From Actinomycetes bacterium (GTDB taxonomy: Bacteria; Actinomycetota; Acidimicrobiia; Acidimicrobiales; Aldehydirespiratoraceae), in contig JAJRXC010000061.1 in NCBI GenBank assembly GCA_024276495.1, forward strand, positions 1 through 64,000: DNA of 64,000 nt, in the 5' to 3' direction. The notes under the pieces are model-generated. The model searched no databases and was not told where the DNA came from. It was given only the letters and a program-made list of their open reading frames with translations. Made by a program: the position numbers and the translations under genes. Positions 54,475-62,940 of this stretch are shown here, piece after piece (position 1 is the stretch's first letter; the number at the start of each line of letters is the position of its first letter).

Positions 54475-55704
54475 ATGATCGACCCGACGGGAGTCCCGAC
54501 GAGTTCCAGGTCCGAGATCCCACGGAGCGCGCGCGTGCTCGGGCGCATCGGACGGTCGCTCATCACGACCGGTGTGGTCGTCTTGCTCTTCGTCGTCTTC
54601 CAACTCTGGGGCACCAACGTCTTGGAGTCGCGAGCCCAAGACGACCTTCGCGACGAGTTCGACAACACCCTTTTCGAGGCCCAGACCCGGCTGGCGGAGA
54701 TCGACCGGGGCGAACCCGCGCCGATCGACGCGGGAGACGCCACCCCCGTGTCGGTCGACGAGACCGACGTCGAGACGACCGCACCGCCGACGACCTCGAC
54801 CCTCCCCGGCGGCTTCGATCCCGAGGTGCTGGCCTTCTTCTTCCCGGAGGACGGCGACGCCGTCGCCCGCATCGAGATCCCCGCGATCGGTCTCGACAAG
54901 ATCGTCGTCAGCGGCGTCCAGGTCGTCGATCTCCGAAAGGGTCCCGGGCAGTACCCGGGGACCGCCCAGGTCGGGACCGAGGGCAACACCGCCATCGCCG
55001 GACACCGAACGACCTACGGTGCGCCGTTCAACCGGATCGACGAGTTGCAGCCCGGCGACGAGATTCGCATCACGAGCATTCTCGGCAGCTTCACGTACGA
55101 GGTCATGACCCCCGAGGCTGCGTTTCCCGATCGGCTCTCCGACATCGTCTCGCAGGGAAACGGGCACATCATCGTGCGGCCCGATGCCACCTGGGTGCTC
55201 GACAACTTCGGCGAGAACCGGGTCACGTTGACCGCCTGCCATCCGAAGTTCTCGGCCCGACGGCGCATCATCGTCGCCGCCGAGTTGGTCCAGGCGCCGA
55301 CACCTCTCCCGGACTTCGACCCGGCGATGGTCGCGGCCGCCGCCGGCGGGGGCCCCGAGACGCCGCAGCTCCCCGGTGAGCAGATCGCGGATCCGGGCGA
55401 AGACGTCGAGGCCCGCGAGGCCGAGACCGACCCGGCCTCCGTGATCCCGAGCTCGACCGCGGAGATGGCCGGGACCAGCGTCACCCTCGACGAGGGGCTA
55501 CGGGGCGAACGAAGCGCCATCCCCGGCGCGATCGCCTGGATGGTCGCCGCCGCCGCGATCTGGGGTGCCTCAGGGGTGATCGGCACTCGGCGCTTCGACC
55601 GGAGAAGCCATCGCATCGCCGTCCGACTCGTCGGGCTGGTACCCGCCGCCACCTTCATGTGGTTCTCGTTCGAGATGATCGACCGGGCCCTCCCCGCCGC
55701 CTGA
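54475..55704 (+). CDS. Class E sortase
   Basis: The 409-residue protein has an N-terminal membrane helix (about 27-45), a linker rich in Asp and Thr, and a sortase domain (about 128-275). The catalytic residues are H177 in TAIAGHRTTYG, C255 in TLTACHPKF and an arginine at 263-264 just after it. The A-C-H-P form of the TLxxC motif is usual for class E. A second membrane helix near 350-372 and a third near the end make the C-terminus longer than usual. Sortases attach proteins to the cell wall or link pilin subunits; no LPxTG-type partner is seen in the window. Confidence 0.88.
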   Translation: MIDPTGVPTSSRSEIPRSARVLGRIGRSLITTGVVVLLFVVFQLWGTNVLESRAQDDLRDEFDNTLFEAQTRLAEIDRGEPAPIDAGDATPVSVDETDVETTAPPTTSTLPGGFDPEVLAFFFPEDGDAVARIEIPAIGLDKIVVSGVQVVDLRKGPGQYPGTAQVGTEGNTAIAGHRTTYGAPFNRIDELQPGDEIRITSILGSFTYEVMTPEAAFPDRLSDIVSQGNGHIIVRPDATWVLDNFGENRVTLTACHPKFSARRRIIVAAELVQAPTPLPDFDPAMVAAAAGGGPETPQLPGEQIADPGEDVEAREAETDPASVIPSSTAEMAGTSVTLDEGLRGERSAIPGAIAWMVAAAAIWGASGVIGTRRFDRRSHRIAVRLVGLVPAATFMWFSFEMIDRALPAA

Positions 55705-55710
55705 TCCATC

Positions 55711-55716
55711 TAACCT
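55711..55716 (+). promoter_or_regulatory. -10 box for the septum-formation lipoprotein gene
   Basis: TAACCT is followed by 7 bases and the GTG at 55724, directly after the sortase stop. Confidence 0.4.
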
Positions 55717-55723
55717 CCTCGGC

Positions 55724-56341
55724 GTGTCACTCCCGTTCGCGGTTCGCTTTCTCCTCAGCACGACGATCGGTGCCCTGATCGCCGCCGGGTGCAGCACCGA
55801 CACCGCCGACCCGGCCCCTGCCACCGACCCCGCCGAGTTCGCGTCGGAATCGCTCGACGCGGCCGCAGAGACACCGCGCGTCCACGACGACTCGACCCCG
55901 ACCACCGAGGTCCACGACGTCGCCCCGGTCCTGACCGACGTGCCCGGCGAGCCGATCAACAAGTTCACACTCGAGACAGGTGACTGCTTCGACCTCGTCG
56001 AGGCGCTGCAGGACGGCCGGCCGGCGACGATCACCACCCGGCTGCCCTGTGAGGACCCTCACGACTTCGAGGTGTTCGCCACCCTCTTGTACCCGGCCGA
56101 GCACCCGTCGATCTATCCGGGCGAGGACGTCGTGCGCGACTACGCCCTCCAGAGCTGCTACCGGAGGTTCGAACCCTGGGTCGGCCGGGAATACGAGCTC
56201 TCGGCCCTGGAGATCGACGTCATCATCCCGCCCCGCGAGAACTTCGAGGACGATGTCGCCCGCTATCGGGGCATCCACTGTCTGGTCGAACGAGCCGACG
56301 GCGACCCGATGGTCGGCTCCTCGGCCCGTTCCGGCTGGTAG
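55724..56341 (+). CDS. Lipoprotein with a septum-formation-like domain
   Basis: The 205-residue product has a lipoprotein signal (lipobox IAAGCS near residue 22), a Thr/Pro/Asp-rich linker, and a domain of about 125 residues with TLETGDCFDLVEALQ, then RLPCEDPHDFEVFATLLYP and two later cysteines (LQSCYRRF, GIHCLVERA). This GDCF, C-x-x-x-H pattern is that of the septum formation family (PF13845), found in exported proteins of actinobacteria. Its exact role is not known. Confidence 0.72.
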   Translation: MSLPFAVRFLLSTTIGALIAAGCSTDTADPAPATDPAEFASESLDAAAETPRVHDDSTPTTEVHDVAPVLTDVPGEPINKFTLETGDCFDLVEALQDGRPATITTRLPCEDPHDFEVFATLLYPAEHPSIYPGEDVVRDYALQSCYRRFEPWVGREYELSALEIDVIIPPRENFEDDVARYRGIHCLVERADGDPMVGSSARSGW

Positions 56342-56373
56342 CGACCCTCCACCGGCCCGTCACGGCCTGTCAC

Positions 56374-56379
56374 TAGCCT
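56374..56379 (+). promoter_or_regulatory. -10 box for the DUF5317 gene
   Basis: TAGCCT is followed by exactly 6 bases and the GTG at 56386, with no ribosome-binding site. Confidence 0.45.
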
Positions 56380-56385
56380 CGCGTC

Positions 56386-57114
56386 GTGGCTGTGCTGCCG
56401 ATTCTCCTCGCGTTGGTGGCCGGGCTCGGCGTGGGCGGACTGCGCCGAGGCCGGCTCCGTGCGATCGCCCGCACCCGGGTCCGCCACCCCGAGTTCCTGG
56501 TGGTGGCCGTCGTCGGCAGCCTCGTCGTCGACGCGACCGACACCGGCCCGTCGGGAACGATCGCCCTCGTCGCGCTGATCGGCGCGCTCGCCTTCGCGGC
56601 CGTCAACCTTCATCTCGCCGGGATGGCGGTGGTCGCCGTGGGGATCACCGCGAACCTTCTTCCCGTCGCGCTCAACGGCGCGATGCCGGTGCGACCCGAG
56701 GCCCTCGTCGAGGCCGAGATGATCACCGTCGACCAACTCGACCGGGTCTCGCTCAGCGGCGCCCGCGAGCTCGCGACCGACGACACGATCCTCGCGGCGC
56801 TCGGCGACACCTACCCGGTGCGCTGGACCGGTCAGGTCGTCTCGCTCGGGGATCTGATCATGATGGTCGGACTGGCTGACGTGGTCGCCAACCTGATGCT
56901 GCAACGGCGACGCCGACGACTGCCCCCGAGCGCGTTGCCGTCGCTGGCAGCGCTGGGCTGGGTCGAGCGGGCACCGGCCGGCGCCGGAGACCGCGTCGAG
57001 ATCGATCTTCGAGACCACCACACCATCGATCTGGTCGCCGACGACCCGACCGAACCGACCGCGGCGCCTCAACCGGCTCGGTCGAGCACCAGCGCCAGCC
57101 CGGTCCAGGACTGA
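56386..57114 (+). CDS. DUF5317 family membrane protein
   Basis: The 242-residue protein has five likely membrane helices in the first 180 residues and the family-like motifs TANLLPVALNGAMPVRPEAL and VVSLGDLIMMVGLADVVANL. DUF5317 proteins are found in actinobacteria and related groups; function unknown. The last 55 residues are soluble. Its end overlaps the end of the convergent glycoside hydrolase gene by about 45 bases. Confidence 0.75.
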   Translation: MAVLPILLALVAGLGVGGLRRGRLRAIARTRVRHPEFLVVAVVGSLVVDATDTGPSGTIALVALIGALAFAAVNLHLAGMAVVAVGITANLLPVALNGAMPVRPEALVEAEMITVDQLDRVSLSGARELATDDTILAALGDTYPVRWTGQVVSLGDLIMMVGLADVVANLMLQRRRRRLPPSALPSLAALGWVERAPAGAGDRVEIDLRDHHTIDLVADDPTEPTAAPQPARSSTSASPVQD

Positions 57115-58241
57115 GGAGTCGCACCCAGGCCCCGTCCGGTCCCGCTCTCCCAGTACTCGGCCAGGCCCGATTCGATCGCGCCGGCGATCGTCGAGCGGCG
57201 AACGGTCTCGGCCGCCGCCGACTCCTCGCCGCCGGCTCGCGACAGCGCAACCCACAGCAGGTATGCGAGCTGGGGCCAGACCGGACCCCGCCAATACGAC
57301 GAGACGGCGTGGGTCGGTTCGTCGAGGTGCACTCCCCTCGGCCCGAACGCCGACGCGAACGCCCCTTCGTCGACCAGCTCGGAGATGGCCGCCCGGCGCA
57401 CACCCACGTCTCGGCACGTGAGGAGCGCCGTCAACGCGCCGGCGGTGCGCACGCGACCCGAACCCTGCTCGGAGGATCCGGCGTCGACCCACGTGCGCAG
57501 GCCCGGATCGAACCGGTCGTCGAGACGGGCCGCCAACTCGTCGGCTTCCCCGGCGAGAGACGAGTCGTGGGTCACCGACGCCAGCTCGGAGGCGTTCCAC
57601 GCGACCAGGGCGTTGAACCCCACCGGCGCGACGGCGAACCCGGGATTGTGCAGCGGTTCGCCGTCCGGTCCCCGTTCGATCGTCGTCAACAGCGCCATCT
57701 TGTGGGACCGCCACCGGTCGAGCGCGAAGCCGTCGGGACAGAAATCGTCCCAGCGGGGAGAATCGTCACAGCCGGTCTCCCACGGGTGCACGACCTCGAT
57801 GAGCCCGTCGATGCGGGGACGCCGATCGAGCAGGAATCGCAGGCCCCGGGCCGCCCGTTCGATCAGCCGGTCCGGCACATCGACACCGGCCCGGACGAGC
57901 TCGGCGAGCGCATGGCCGTACATCGGGGGTTGGGTGATCGACGACGACCCCCGACGTCCCCACAGCTCGACGGCTCGTTCGGGCTCGCGGCCGTAGCCCA
58001 TGTGGGGGACGAAGCCGGTCTCGTCGATCGTCGAGAGCGCCGTCTCCATCTCACGCAGTCCCCGGGCCGCGTCGTCGAGCGCCAACCAGACGATCGAGTG
58101 GAAGCAGCTGTCCCACAGCCACAGCCACGGATAGACCGTGGTGTTCGGCGCGGTGTACCCGTCGGGTACCCACGCGGCGCGCAGCGCGGCCTCCACGTCG
58201 CGGCGAAGCGGTGAGGTGGGGTCGGCCGGATCTGCGGGCAT
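57069..58241 (-). CDS. Glycoside hydrolase of the mannosylglycerate hydrolase (MGH1) type
   Basis: The 390-residue protein has an (alpha/alpha)6-barrel pattern: PWLWLWDSCFHSIVWLALDD near residue 35, GFVPHMGYGREPERAVELWG, TQPPMYGHALAELV, HPWETGCDDSPRWDD (likely catalytic acid region), and YWRGPVWPQLAYLLWVAL. Related enzymes hydrolyse mannosyl- or glucosylglycerate or trim alpha-glucosides. No signal peptide, so cytoplasmic. The start may be the ATG at 58241 or 58253; the latter would share bases with the start of the divergent glycosyltransferase. Confidence 0.8.
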   Translation of the reverse strand: MPADPADPTSPLRRDVEAALRAAWVPDGYTAPNTTVYPWLWLWDSCFHSIVWLALDDAARGLREMETALSTIDETGFVPHMGYGREPERAVELWGRRGSSSITQPPMYGHALAELVRAGVDVPDRLIERAARGLRFLLDRRPRIDGLIEVVHPWETGCDDSPRWDDFCPDGFALDRWRSHKMALLTTIERGPDGEPLHNPGFAVAPVGFNALVAWNASELASVTHDSSLAGEADELAARLDDRFDPGLRTWVDAGSSEQGSGRVRTAGALTALLTCRDVGVRRAAISELVDEGAFASAFGPRGVHLDEPTHAVSSYWRGPVWPQLAYLLWVALSRAGGEESAAAETVRRSTIAGAIESGLAEYWESGTGRGLGATPQSWTGLALVLDRAG

Positions 58242-58251
58242 CGTGTCGGGC

Positions 58252-59301
58252 ATGGCCAGCTGTGCGATCGTCTCGTTCCGACTCGGGATGGCCGACGGCG
58301 TGTCGGTCGTGGCCCGGAACTGGCAACGGGCCCTCGAACAACTCGGTTTCGAGGTGTGCACCGTCGCCGGCGAAGGGCCGGTGGACCGGACCGTACCCGG
58401 ACTCGCGATCGGCGCCACATCTCCCGCCGCCACGGCCGCGGCCGGATTGACCGGCGAGGTGCACGAGGCGCTGGCCGACGCCGACCTCGTCGTGGTCGAG
58501 AACCTGTGCACCATTCCGCTCAACCTTCCCGCGGCCCGGGCCGTCGCCGAGGTCCTCGCCGGCCGCCCGGCGGTTCTCCACCACCACGACCCGCCGTGGC
58601 AACGCGCCCAGTGGGCCCACATCACCGAGCTCCCGCCGCACGATCCGGCCTGGCGGCACGTCACCATCAACCGTCTCACCCGAGCAGAGATGCACGACCG
58701 CGGATTCGATGCCACGTGCATCTACAACGGGTTTCCGGTCGACACCGGCCATGCGGACCGAGCCGGCGTCCGGCAGCGGCTCGGGATCGGCGACGACGAC
58801 CTCGTGTTGGCCCACCCGGTCCGCGCCATTCCCCGCAAGGACGTCCCGACCGCGGTCCGGATGGCCGAGGAGCTCGGCGGCACCTACTGGCTGTGGGGCC
58901 CGGCCGAGGACGGCTACGACGCCGAGCTGCGCCGGATCCTGGCCAACGCACGCTGCCCGGTCATCGAAGGCACCAACGGCGAGGGCGCGGCCGATCTGTA
59001 CGGCGCAGCCGATGCCGTGCTGTACCCCAGCACCTGGGAGGGCTTCGGCAATCCGCCGGTCGAAGCCGCGATCCATCGCCGACCGGCTGCCGTCGGGCCC
59101 TACCCGGTCGCGCGGGAGCTGGCCGGGCTCGGTCTGCGTTGGTATCCGACCACCGAGGTCGAGTCGATCCGGGCGGCGATCGCCCGACCCGACGCGGAAC
59201 GCCTCGAGCACAATCGCCGGGTCGCGGTGGAGCATCTGTCACTCGACACGATGCGACGACGGATCGCCGCGCTGCTCGACGATGCCGGTTGGCTAGCGTG
59301 A
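58252..59301 (+). CDS. Family 4 glycosyltransferase
   Basis: The 349-residue protein has the GT-B form of family GT4: CAIVSFRLGMADGVSVVARN at the start (acceptor side), VTINRLTRAEMHDRGF in the middle, and the donor-binding motif YPSTWEGFGNPPVEAAIHRR near residue 260 with the E-x7-E arrangement. The product is unknown; the divergent neighbour hydrolyses a glycoside, so the two may handle the same compatible solute or storage glycan. The next gene starts inside its stop (GTGA). Confidence 0.85.
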   Translation: MASCAIVSFRLGMADGVSVVARNWQRALEQLGFEVCTVAGEGPVDRTVPGLAIGATSPAATAAAGLTGEVHEALADADLVVVENLCTIPLNLPAARAVAEVLAGRPAVLHHHDPPWQRAQWAHITELPPHDPAWRHVTINRLTRAEMHDRGFDATCIYNGFPVDTGHADRAGVRQRLGIGDDDLVLAHPVRAIPRKDVPTAVRMAEELGGTYWLWGPAEDGYDAELRRILANARCPVIEGTNGEGAADLYGAADAVLYPSTWEGFGNPPVEAAIHRRPAAVGPYPVARELAGLGLRWYPTTEVESIRAAIARPDAERLEHNRRVAVEHLSLDTMRRRIAALLDDAGWLA

Positions 59302-59591
59302 CGACCGTGCCGAAGGACCCGGACCCCGTCGTCGTCGATCCCATCTTGGTGACGCGGGCCCGGGCCTCGCGGCTCGCCGGCCTCGGCCGCCGCGTCGGCT
59401 ACGGGCTCTACGCGGCGTCGATCGTGGCGTTCGCGATCGGTCTGTCCACCGGTTTCAGTGGCGCCGTGTCCACCATCGCGACGATCGGCATCATCTCGGG
59501 CTCGGTCGTGCTCGCCCCGGCGATCATCGCGGGCTACGCGGTGAAAGCCGCGGTGCGCGACGATCTCGAGCACGGTCGCGACATCGGTTGA
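59298..59591 (+). CDS. Small membrane protein
   Basis: The 97-residue protein has a soluble N-terminus and two membrane helices (VGYGLYAASIVAFAIGLSTG and IATIGIISGSVVLAPAIIAG) and ends with a charged tail. I do not recognise a family, though similar two-helix proteins are common in Acidimicrobiia. The GTG overlaps the glycosyltransferase stop as GTGA. Confidence 0.7.
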   Translation: MTTVPKDPDPVVVDPILVTRARASRLAGLGRRVGYGLYAASIVAFAIGLSTGFSGAVSTIATIGIISGSVVLAPAIIAGYAVKAAVRDDLEHGRDIG

Positions 59592-59608
59592 GTCCCTCGA
59601 TCCCTGGG

Positions 59609-59614
59609 TAAGGT
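59609..59614 (+). promoter_or_regulatory. -10 box for leaderless transcription of the TetR gene
   Basis: TAAGGT is followed by exactly 6 bases and the ATG at 59621. A TTGAGT lies 15 bases upstream of the box, a short but possible -35 spacing. Confidence 0.5.
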
Positions 59615-59620
59615 GCCGCG

Positions 59621-60214
59621 ATGACCGTTCGTCTTCCCGCCGCCGAACGTCGGGTGCAGCTCCTCGACGCCGCGCTCGGGGTGTTTGCCGCCGAGGGGTT
59701 CCAGACGGCGACGATGGAGGCGGTGGCCACCGTCGCCGGAGTGACCAAACCGGTGCTGTACCAGCACTTTCCGTCGAAGCGCGACCTGTTCCTCGAACTG
59801 TTGCGCGACGTCGGCACCCGGCTGGTGGAAACGGTCGGGGCCGCCACCACGGCCGCGACGTCGGCCGAGGCCCAGGTGGTCGACGGGTTCGCCGCCTACT
59901 TCCATTTCGTCGCCGCCCACCCCGACCAGTTCCGTCTGCTGTTCGGTGAGGGGGTCCGCACCGACACCGAGTTCGCCGATGCCGTCGCCGTCGTCGAGGA
60001 CGAGCTGGCCCGCTTCATCGCCGCGCTGATCGAGATCGAGGGGCTCGACGACAACGAGCGCCTCCTCCTCGCCTACGGGATCCTGGGTCTGGCCGAGGGC
60101 ACCGGTCGACATTGGATCGCCGCGGGCGCGACCGGCGATGTCGATGCCCTCGCGGCCCGGGTCGCCGATCTCGCCTGGCTCGGCCTGCGCGGCCGACGGG
60201 GCCCGATCAGCTGA
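59621..60214 (+). CDS. TetR-family transcription regulator
   Basis: The 197-residue protein has a TetR helix-turn-helix at about 10-55 (RVQLLDAALGVFAAEGFQTA, VAGVTKPVLYQHFPSKRDLF) and an all-helical ligand domain (LVETVGAATTAATSAEAQVV and on). The ligand cannot be predicted. It converges with the Nudix gene, their stops overlapping within the palindrome GATCAGCTGATC. Confidence 0.92.
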   Translation: MTVRLPAAERRVQLLDAALGVFAAEGFQTATMEAVATVAGVTKPVLYQHFPSKRDLFLELLRDVGTRLVETVGAATTAATSAEAQVVDGFAAYFHFVAAHPDQFRLLFGEGVRTDTEFADAVAVVEDELARFIAALIEIEGLDDNERLLLAYGILGLAEGTGRHWIAAGATGDVDALAARVADLAWLGLRGRRGPIS

Positions 60215-60719
60215 TCCGGCCGCCGTGTTCGGGCGGCGGGGTGATGTCGATCGGCACTTCGGGGATGTCGCCGGCGACGAGGGCGGGGAGGAACTCCCGC
60301 AGCCGGAACGGGATGGTCGGTTCGTCGTTGGCGAGCAGCGCGTCGAGTTCCCACCATCGGGCGCCCCGAAACGCCGCCGCTTCGAGCGCTTCGAGCCCGC
60401 GGGGGTCGTAGACGCCCCCGTCGCACCACGCGACGTGGATGTGGTCGTCGGACTCGAAGTGGTAGCCGGCGAAGGTGTACTCGGTTTGTTGGCGCCACAC
60501 GCACGGACCCATCTCGACGTCGGGAATGCCGGTCTCCTCGTGGAGCTCACGAAGCGCCGCGTGGGCCGATTCCTCGCCTCTCGCCATGCCGCCTCCCGGG
60601 ATCTCCCACCACTCCGGCTTGTAGGGATCGACGGGATCCTCCGCTCGGATCAAGAAGATGCGGCCCTCCCGGTCGAGCAGCACCGTACGAGCGGCTGGAC
60701 GGCGAAAGCTGAAGGACAT
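60207..60719 (-). CDS. Nudix hydrolase
   Basis: The 170-residue protein has the Nudix box GGGMARGEESAHAALRELHE followed by ETGIP, matching G-x5-E-x7-R-E-U-x-E-E-x-G-U, and the usual strand start RPAARTVLLDREGRIFLIRA. It hydrolyses a nucleoside diphosphate linked to another group; the substrate is not evident. The ATG at 60719 follows a TAGGTT box at 7 bases. Confidence 0.9.
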   Translation of the reverse strand: MSFSFRRPAARTVLLDREGRIFLIRAEDPVDPYKPEWWEIPGGGMARGEESAHAALRELHEETGIPDVEMGPCVWRQQTEYTFAGYHFESDDHIHVAWCDGGVYDPRGLEALEAAAFRGARWWELDALLANDEPTIPFRLREFLPALVAGDIPEVPIDITPPPEHGGRIS

Positions 60720-60726
60720 CGGGGCG

Positions 60727-60732
60727 AACCTA
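60727..60732 (-). promoter_or_regulatory. -10 box for the Nudix gene
   Basis: TAGGTT on the minus strand is followed by 7 bases and the ATG at 60719. The box overlaps the stop codon of tesB (60730-60732). Confidence 0.4.
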
Positions 60733-61548
60733 ATCGGCGGGGCGGGCTTCGCGCAGCAACACTTCCTGGGCGATCGACGCGACATGGATCCCGTCGGCCG
60801 ACCAGATCTCCCCGAACGCCAACCCGCGGGAGCTGGAGACGCCCGACGAACGCAGGTCGTGCAGACACCACTCGTCGGCGCGGGCCTGGCGGTGGAACCA
60901 CACGGTGTGGTCGAGGCTGGCCCCCATGTACGGGTGCTCGTGCTCCTCGAAACCGCTGTGCGGGGGTCGACCCCGCGGATGGACCAGTTCGACCGCCTCG
61001 GTCGGCATGTCGTCGCTCGCGTACACGTGGGCGAGGACGTGGACCAGCGGATCATCAGCCAGCGGGCCCGGAACCCGCACCCACGCCCGGGCTCGTTCCT
61101 CCTCCCGGGCAACCGGTCGCCGTTCGAGGAACGGGCCCCAGTTCAACGGCTCGAGCGCCGCCGGCGGGGTGACGTTCGCCGGTCGCTCGATCGCGGTCAC
61201 GTCGGGCGCGTCCTCGCGGATGTGAAACGACGCCGACAGGTTGAGGATGGCGCCGCTCGATTGACGGGCCACCACCCGGCGGGTGACGAACGAGCGACCG
61301 TCTCGGATGCGGTCGACCTCGAACCGGATCGGCTCGTCGGAATCGCCGCCACGGATGAAGTACGCGTGCAATGAGTGGGGCGCGTGGTCTGCCGGAACGG
61401 TCTGGGCCGCAGCCCACAGGCCCTGGGCGGCCACCTGGCCGCCGTAGACGCGGCCCCACGGGTAGCGGGCGCTCCCGGCCACCCACACGTCGGGCCCGTG
61501 GGTCGCCATGTCGAAGAGGTCGGAGAACCGGCTGATGTCGCTGTGCAC
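60730..61548 (-). CDS. tesB: Acyl-CoA thioesterase II
   Basis: The 272-residue protein is a double-hotdog TesB thioesterase: RVYGGQVAAQGLWAAAQTVP, HSLHAYFIRGGDSDEPIRFE and VTRRVVARQSSGAILNLSAS in the first half, and MGASLDHTVWFHRQARADEW with the catalytic Asp in the second. It hydrolyses medium- and long-chain acyl-CoA. The GTG at 61548 follows a TAGGGT box at 8 bases. Confidence 0.93.
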   Translation of the reverse strand: MHSDISRFSDLFDMATHGPDVWVAGSARYPWGRVYGGQVAAQGLWAAAQTVPADHAPHSLHAYFIRGGDSDEPIRFEVDRIRDGRSFVTRRVVARQSSGAILNLSASFHIREDAPDVTAIERPANVTPPAALEPLNWGPFLERRPVAREEERARAWVRVPGPLADDPLVHVLAHVYASDDMPTEAVELVHPRGRPPHSGFEEHEHPYMGASLDHTVWFHRQARADEWCLHDLRSSGVSSSRGLAFGEIWSADGIHVASIAQEVLLREARPAD

Positions 61549-61556
61549 AGGTCGGG

Positions 61557-61562
61557 ACCCTA
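61557..61562 (-). promoter_or_regulatory. -10 box for tesB
   Basis: TAGGGT on the minus strand is followed by 8 bases and the GTG of tesB, with no ribosome-binding site. Confidence 0.35.
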
Positions 61563-61607
61563 GTGGGGTGCCCGGCGGTCGCGGCCGGCCCGTGTCACCA
61601 TCAACCG

Positions 61608-62243
61608 GTGACCTCTCGGCCGTTCCGACTTCAGGCGATCACCATCGGCGACGAACCGTCGGCGTGGGCTGCGGCGGGATTCGCGGTCGACGGGAACCGC
61701 GTCACCATCGGCGACACGGTGATCGAGCTCGCCGGTGCCGACCCCACCCGCGGGATCCTTCGCGCCACCGTCGACGGTCTCGGCACCGACGTCGACGGAT
61801 TGCCCCTCGGCGGCACGTCGACACCGCGACCTCGGCCCGTCGTGCATCCCAACCGTGTGGTTCGTCTCGACCATCTCGTCGCCACGAGCCCGGACATCGA
61901 GCGCACCGCCACCGCCCTCGTCGCGGCCGGCCTCGACGATCGCCGGACCCGCAGGTTCGCCGCGTCGGGCCGGACCCGGCGACAGGACTTCTTCTGGCTG
62001 GGCGACGTGATCCTGGAGCTCGTCGGCGACGACGACCAACGCGGCACCGGACCCGCCATGCTGTGGGGTCTGGCCCTGACCTGCGCCGATCTCGACGCCG
62101 CCGCCCGTCGTCTCGGCGACGGCCTCGGACCGGCGAAGCCCGCCGTGCAGCCCGGCCGGCGCATCGCCACGCTCCGTACCCGGACCCTCGACATCTCGAT
62201 TCCGATCGCGCTCATGTCGCCCCACCGGGGCGCGGCGCACTGA
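61608..62243 (+). CDS. Glyoxalase/VOC-like protein
   Basis: The 211-residue protein resembles the VOC (glyoxalase/dioxygenase) fold: VVRLDHLVATSPDIERTATA is a typical first strand-helix with a metal-type His, and DFFWLGDVILELVGDDDQ gives the next strands with a Glu. The first 80 residues form another strand-rich half (FRLQAITIGDEPSAWAAAGF). A metal-binding set is incomplete, so the activity is uncertain. The GTG at 61608 is the likely start; its stop overlaps the next start as TGATG. Confidence 0.72.
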   Translation: MTSRPFRLQAITIGDEPSAWAAAGFAVDGNRVTIGDTVIELAGADPTRGILRATVDGLGTDVDGLPLGGTSTPRPRPVVHPNRVVRLDHLVATSPDIERTATALVAAGLDDRRTRRFAASGRTRRQDFFWLGDVILELVGDDDQRGTGPAMLWGLALTCADLDAAARRLGDGLGPAKPAVQPGRRIATLRTRTLDISIPIALMSPHRGAAH

Positions 62244-62560
62244 TGGGGACGACCTCTCGCCGCGGTTCGAGACGCCGTCTCGGCGGCCGCGTCGCCGTCG
62301 CGGTGACATTGACAACGGCCGTGATCACCGGGTGCGGCGCCGGGGTGGACCGGCCGGAGCCGGCCCCGCCGACGACCGCCGGGCCGACACCATCCATCGC
62401 GTCGACCACGACCGGTCCCGGCGGCGAACCCGCCCCGGTGCCGTCGACCGTCACCTCGTCCACGACGACCGTGGCCCCACCGCTCGACCCGACCAGCCCG
62501 AGCTATCCGACGACGCCACCCCGTCCGGTGCCCACCTATCCGACGACGGTCTCCGACTGA
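62243..62560 (+). CDS. Small Pro/Thr-rich lipoprotein
   Basis: The 105-residue product has a basic start, a hydrophobic core and the lipobox VITGCGA, followed by about 70 residues that are mostly Pro, Thr, Ser and Ala (PPTTAGPTPSIAST and later PTYPTT). Such low-complexity tails are typical of wall-spanning lipoprotein stubs. No domain follows, so it may be a truncated or purely structural protein. It is coupled to the VOC gene. Confidence 0.6.
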   Translation: MGTTSRRGSRRRLGGRVAVAVTLTTAVITGCGAGVDRPEPAPPTTAGPTPSIASTTTGPGGEPAPVPSTVTSSTTTVAPPLDPTSPSYPTTPPRPVPTYPTTVSD

Positions 62561-62561
62561 G

Positions 62562-62894
62562 CTACGACGGCGCCGGCCGGTGGCGCACCGCACCGATCGC
62601 ACGGACCCGCATATCGCCGCCGTCCGGGTCGACCGGGTCGACGACCTCACCATCGACGATGAGGCTCATCGATTGATCGCTCGTGGCCGGCCACAGCACA
62701 CACACCTCGGGGTTGGCGGCGAGAGCGGCCGCGGCCCGTCGTCCGATCGACACGACGAAGTCCACACCGTCGAATCGCACGGACGAGTGGGTGACCCGCG
62801 GAGGCCCCTGTGCTGCCCCCACCAACACGTAGGCGGCAGCGCCGTAGTCGGCGGCACATGACTCGAGATCGGCGATCGGCACCTGGATGCTCAT
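62562..62894 (-). CDS. Pyridoxamine 5'-phosphate oxidase-like protein
   Basis: The 110-residue protein looks like a small split-barrel flavin-binding protein: AAYVLVGAAQGPPRVTHSSV, FVVSIGRRAAAALAANPEVC and VLWPATSDQSMSLIVDGEVV match the start of PNPOx-like domains. Members bind FMN, F420 or heme; which applies cannot be told. The length is short but sufficient for one barrel. It converges with the lipoprotein gene and is divergent from the transglycosylase. Confidence 0.7.
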   Translation of the reverse strand: MSIQVPIADLESCAADYGAAAYVLVGAAQGPPRVTHSSVRFDGVDFVVSIGRRAAAALAANPEVCVLWPATSDQSMSLIVDGEVVDPVDPDGGDMRVRAIGAVRHRPAPS

Positions 62895-62940
62895 CTCAGA
62901 AAGCTAGCAAGACTGCTTTTGCCGTCGCCCCGACGTGCCG

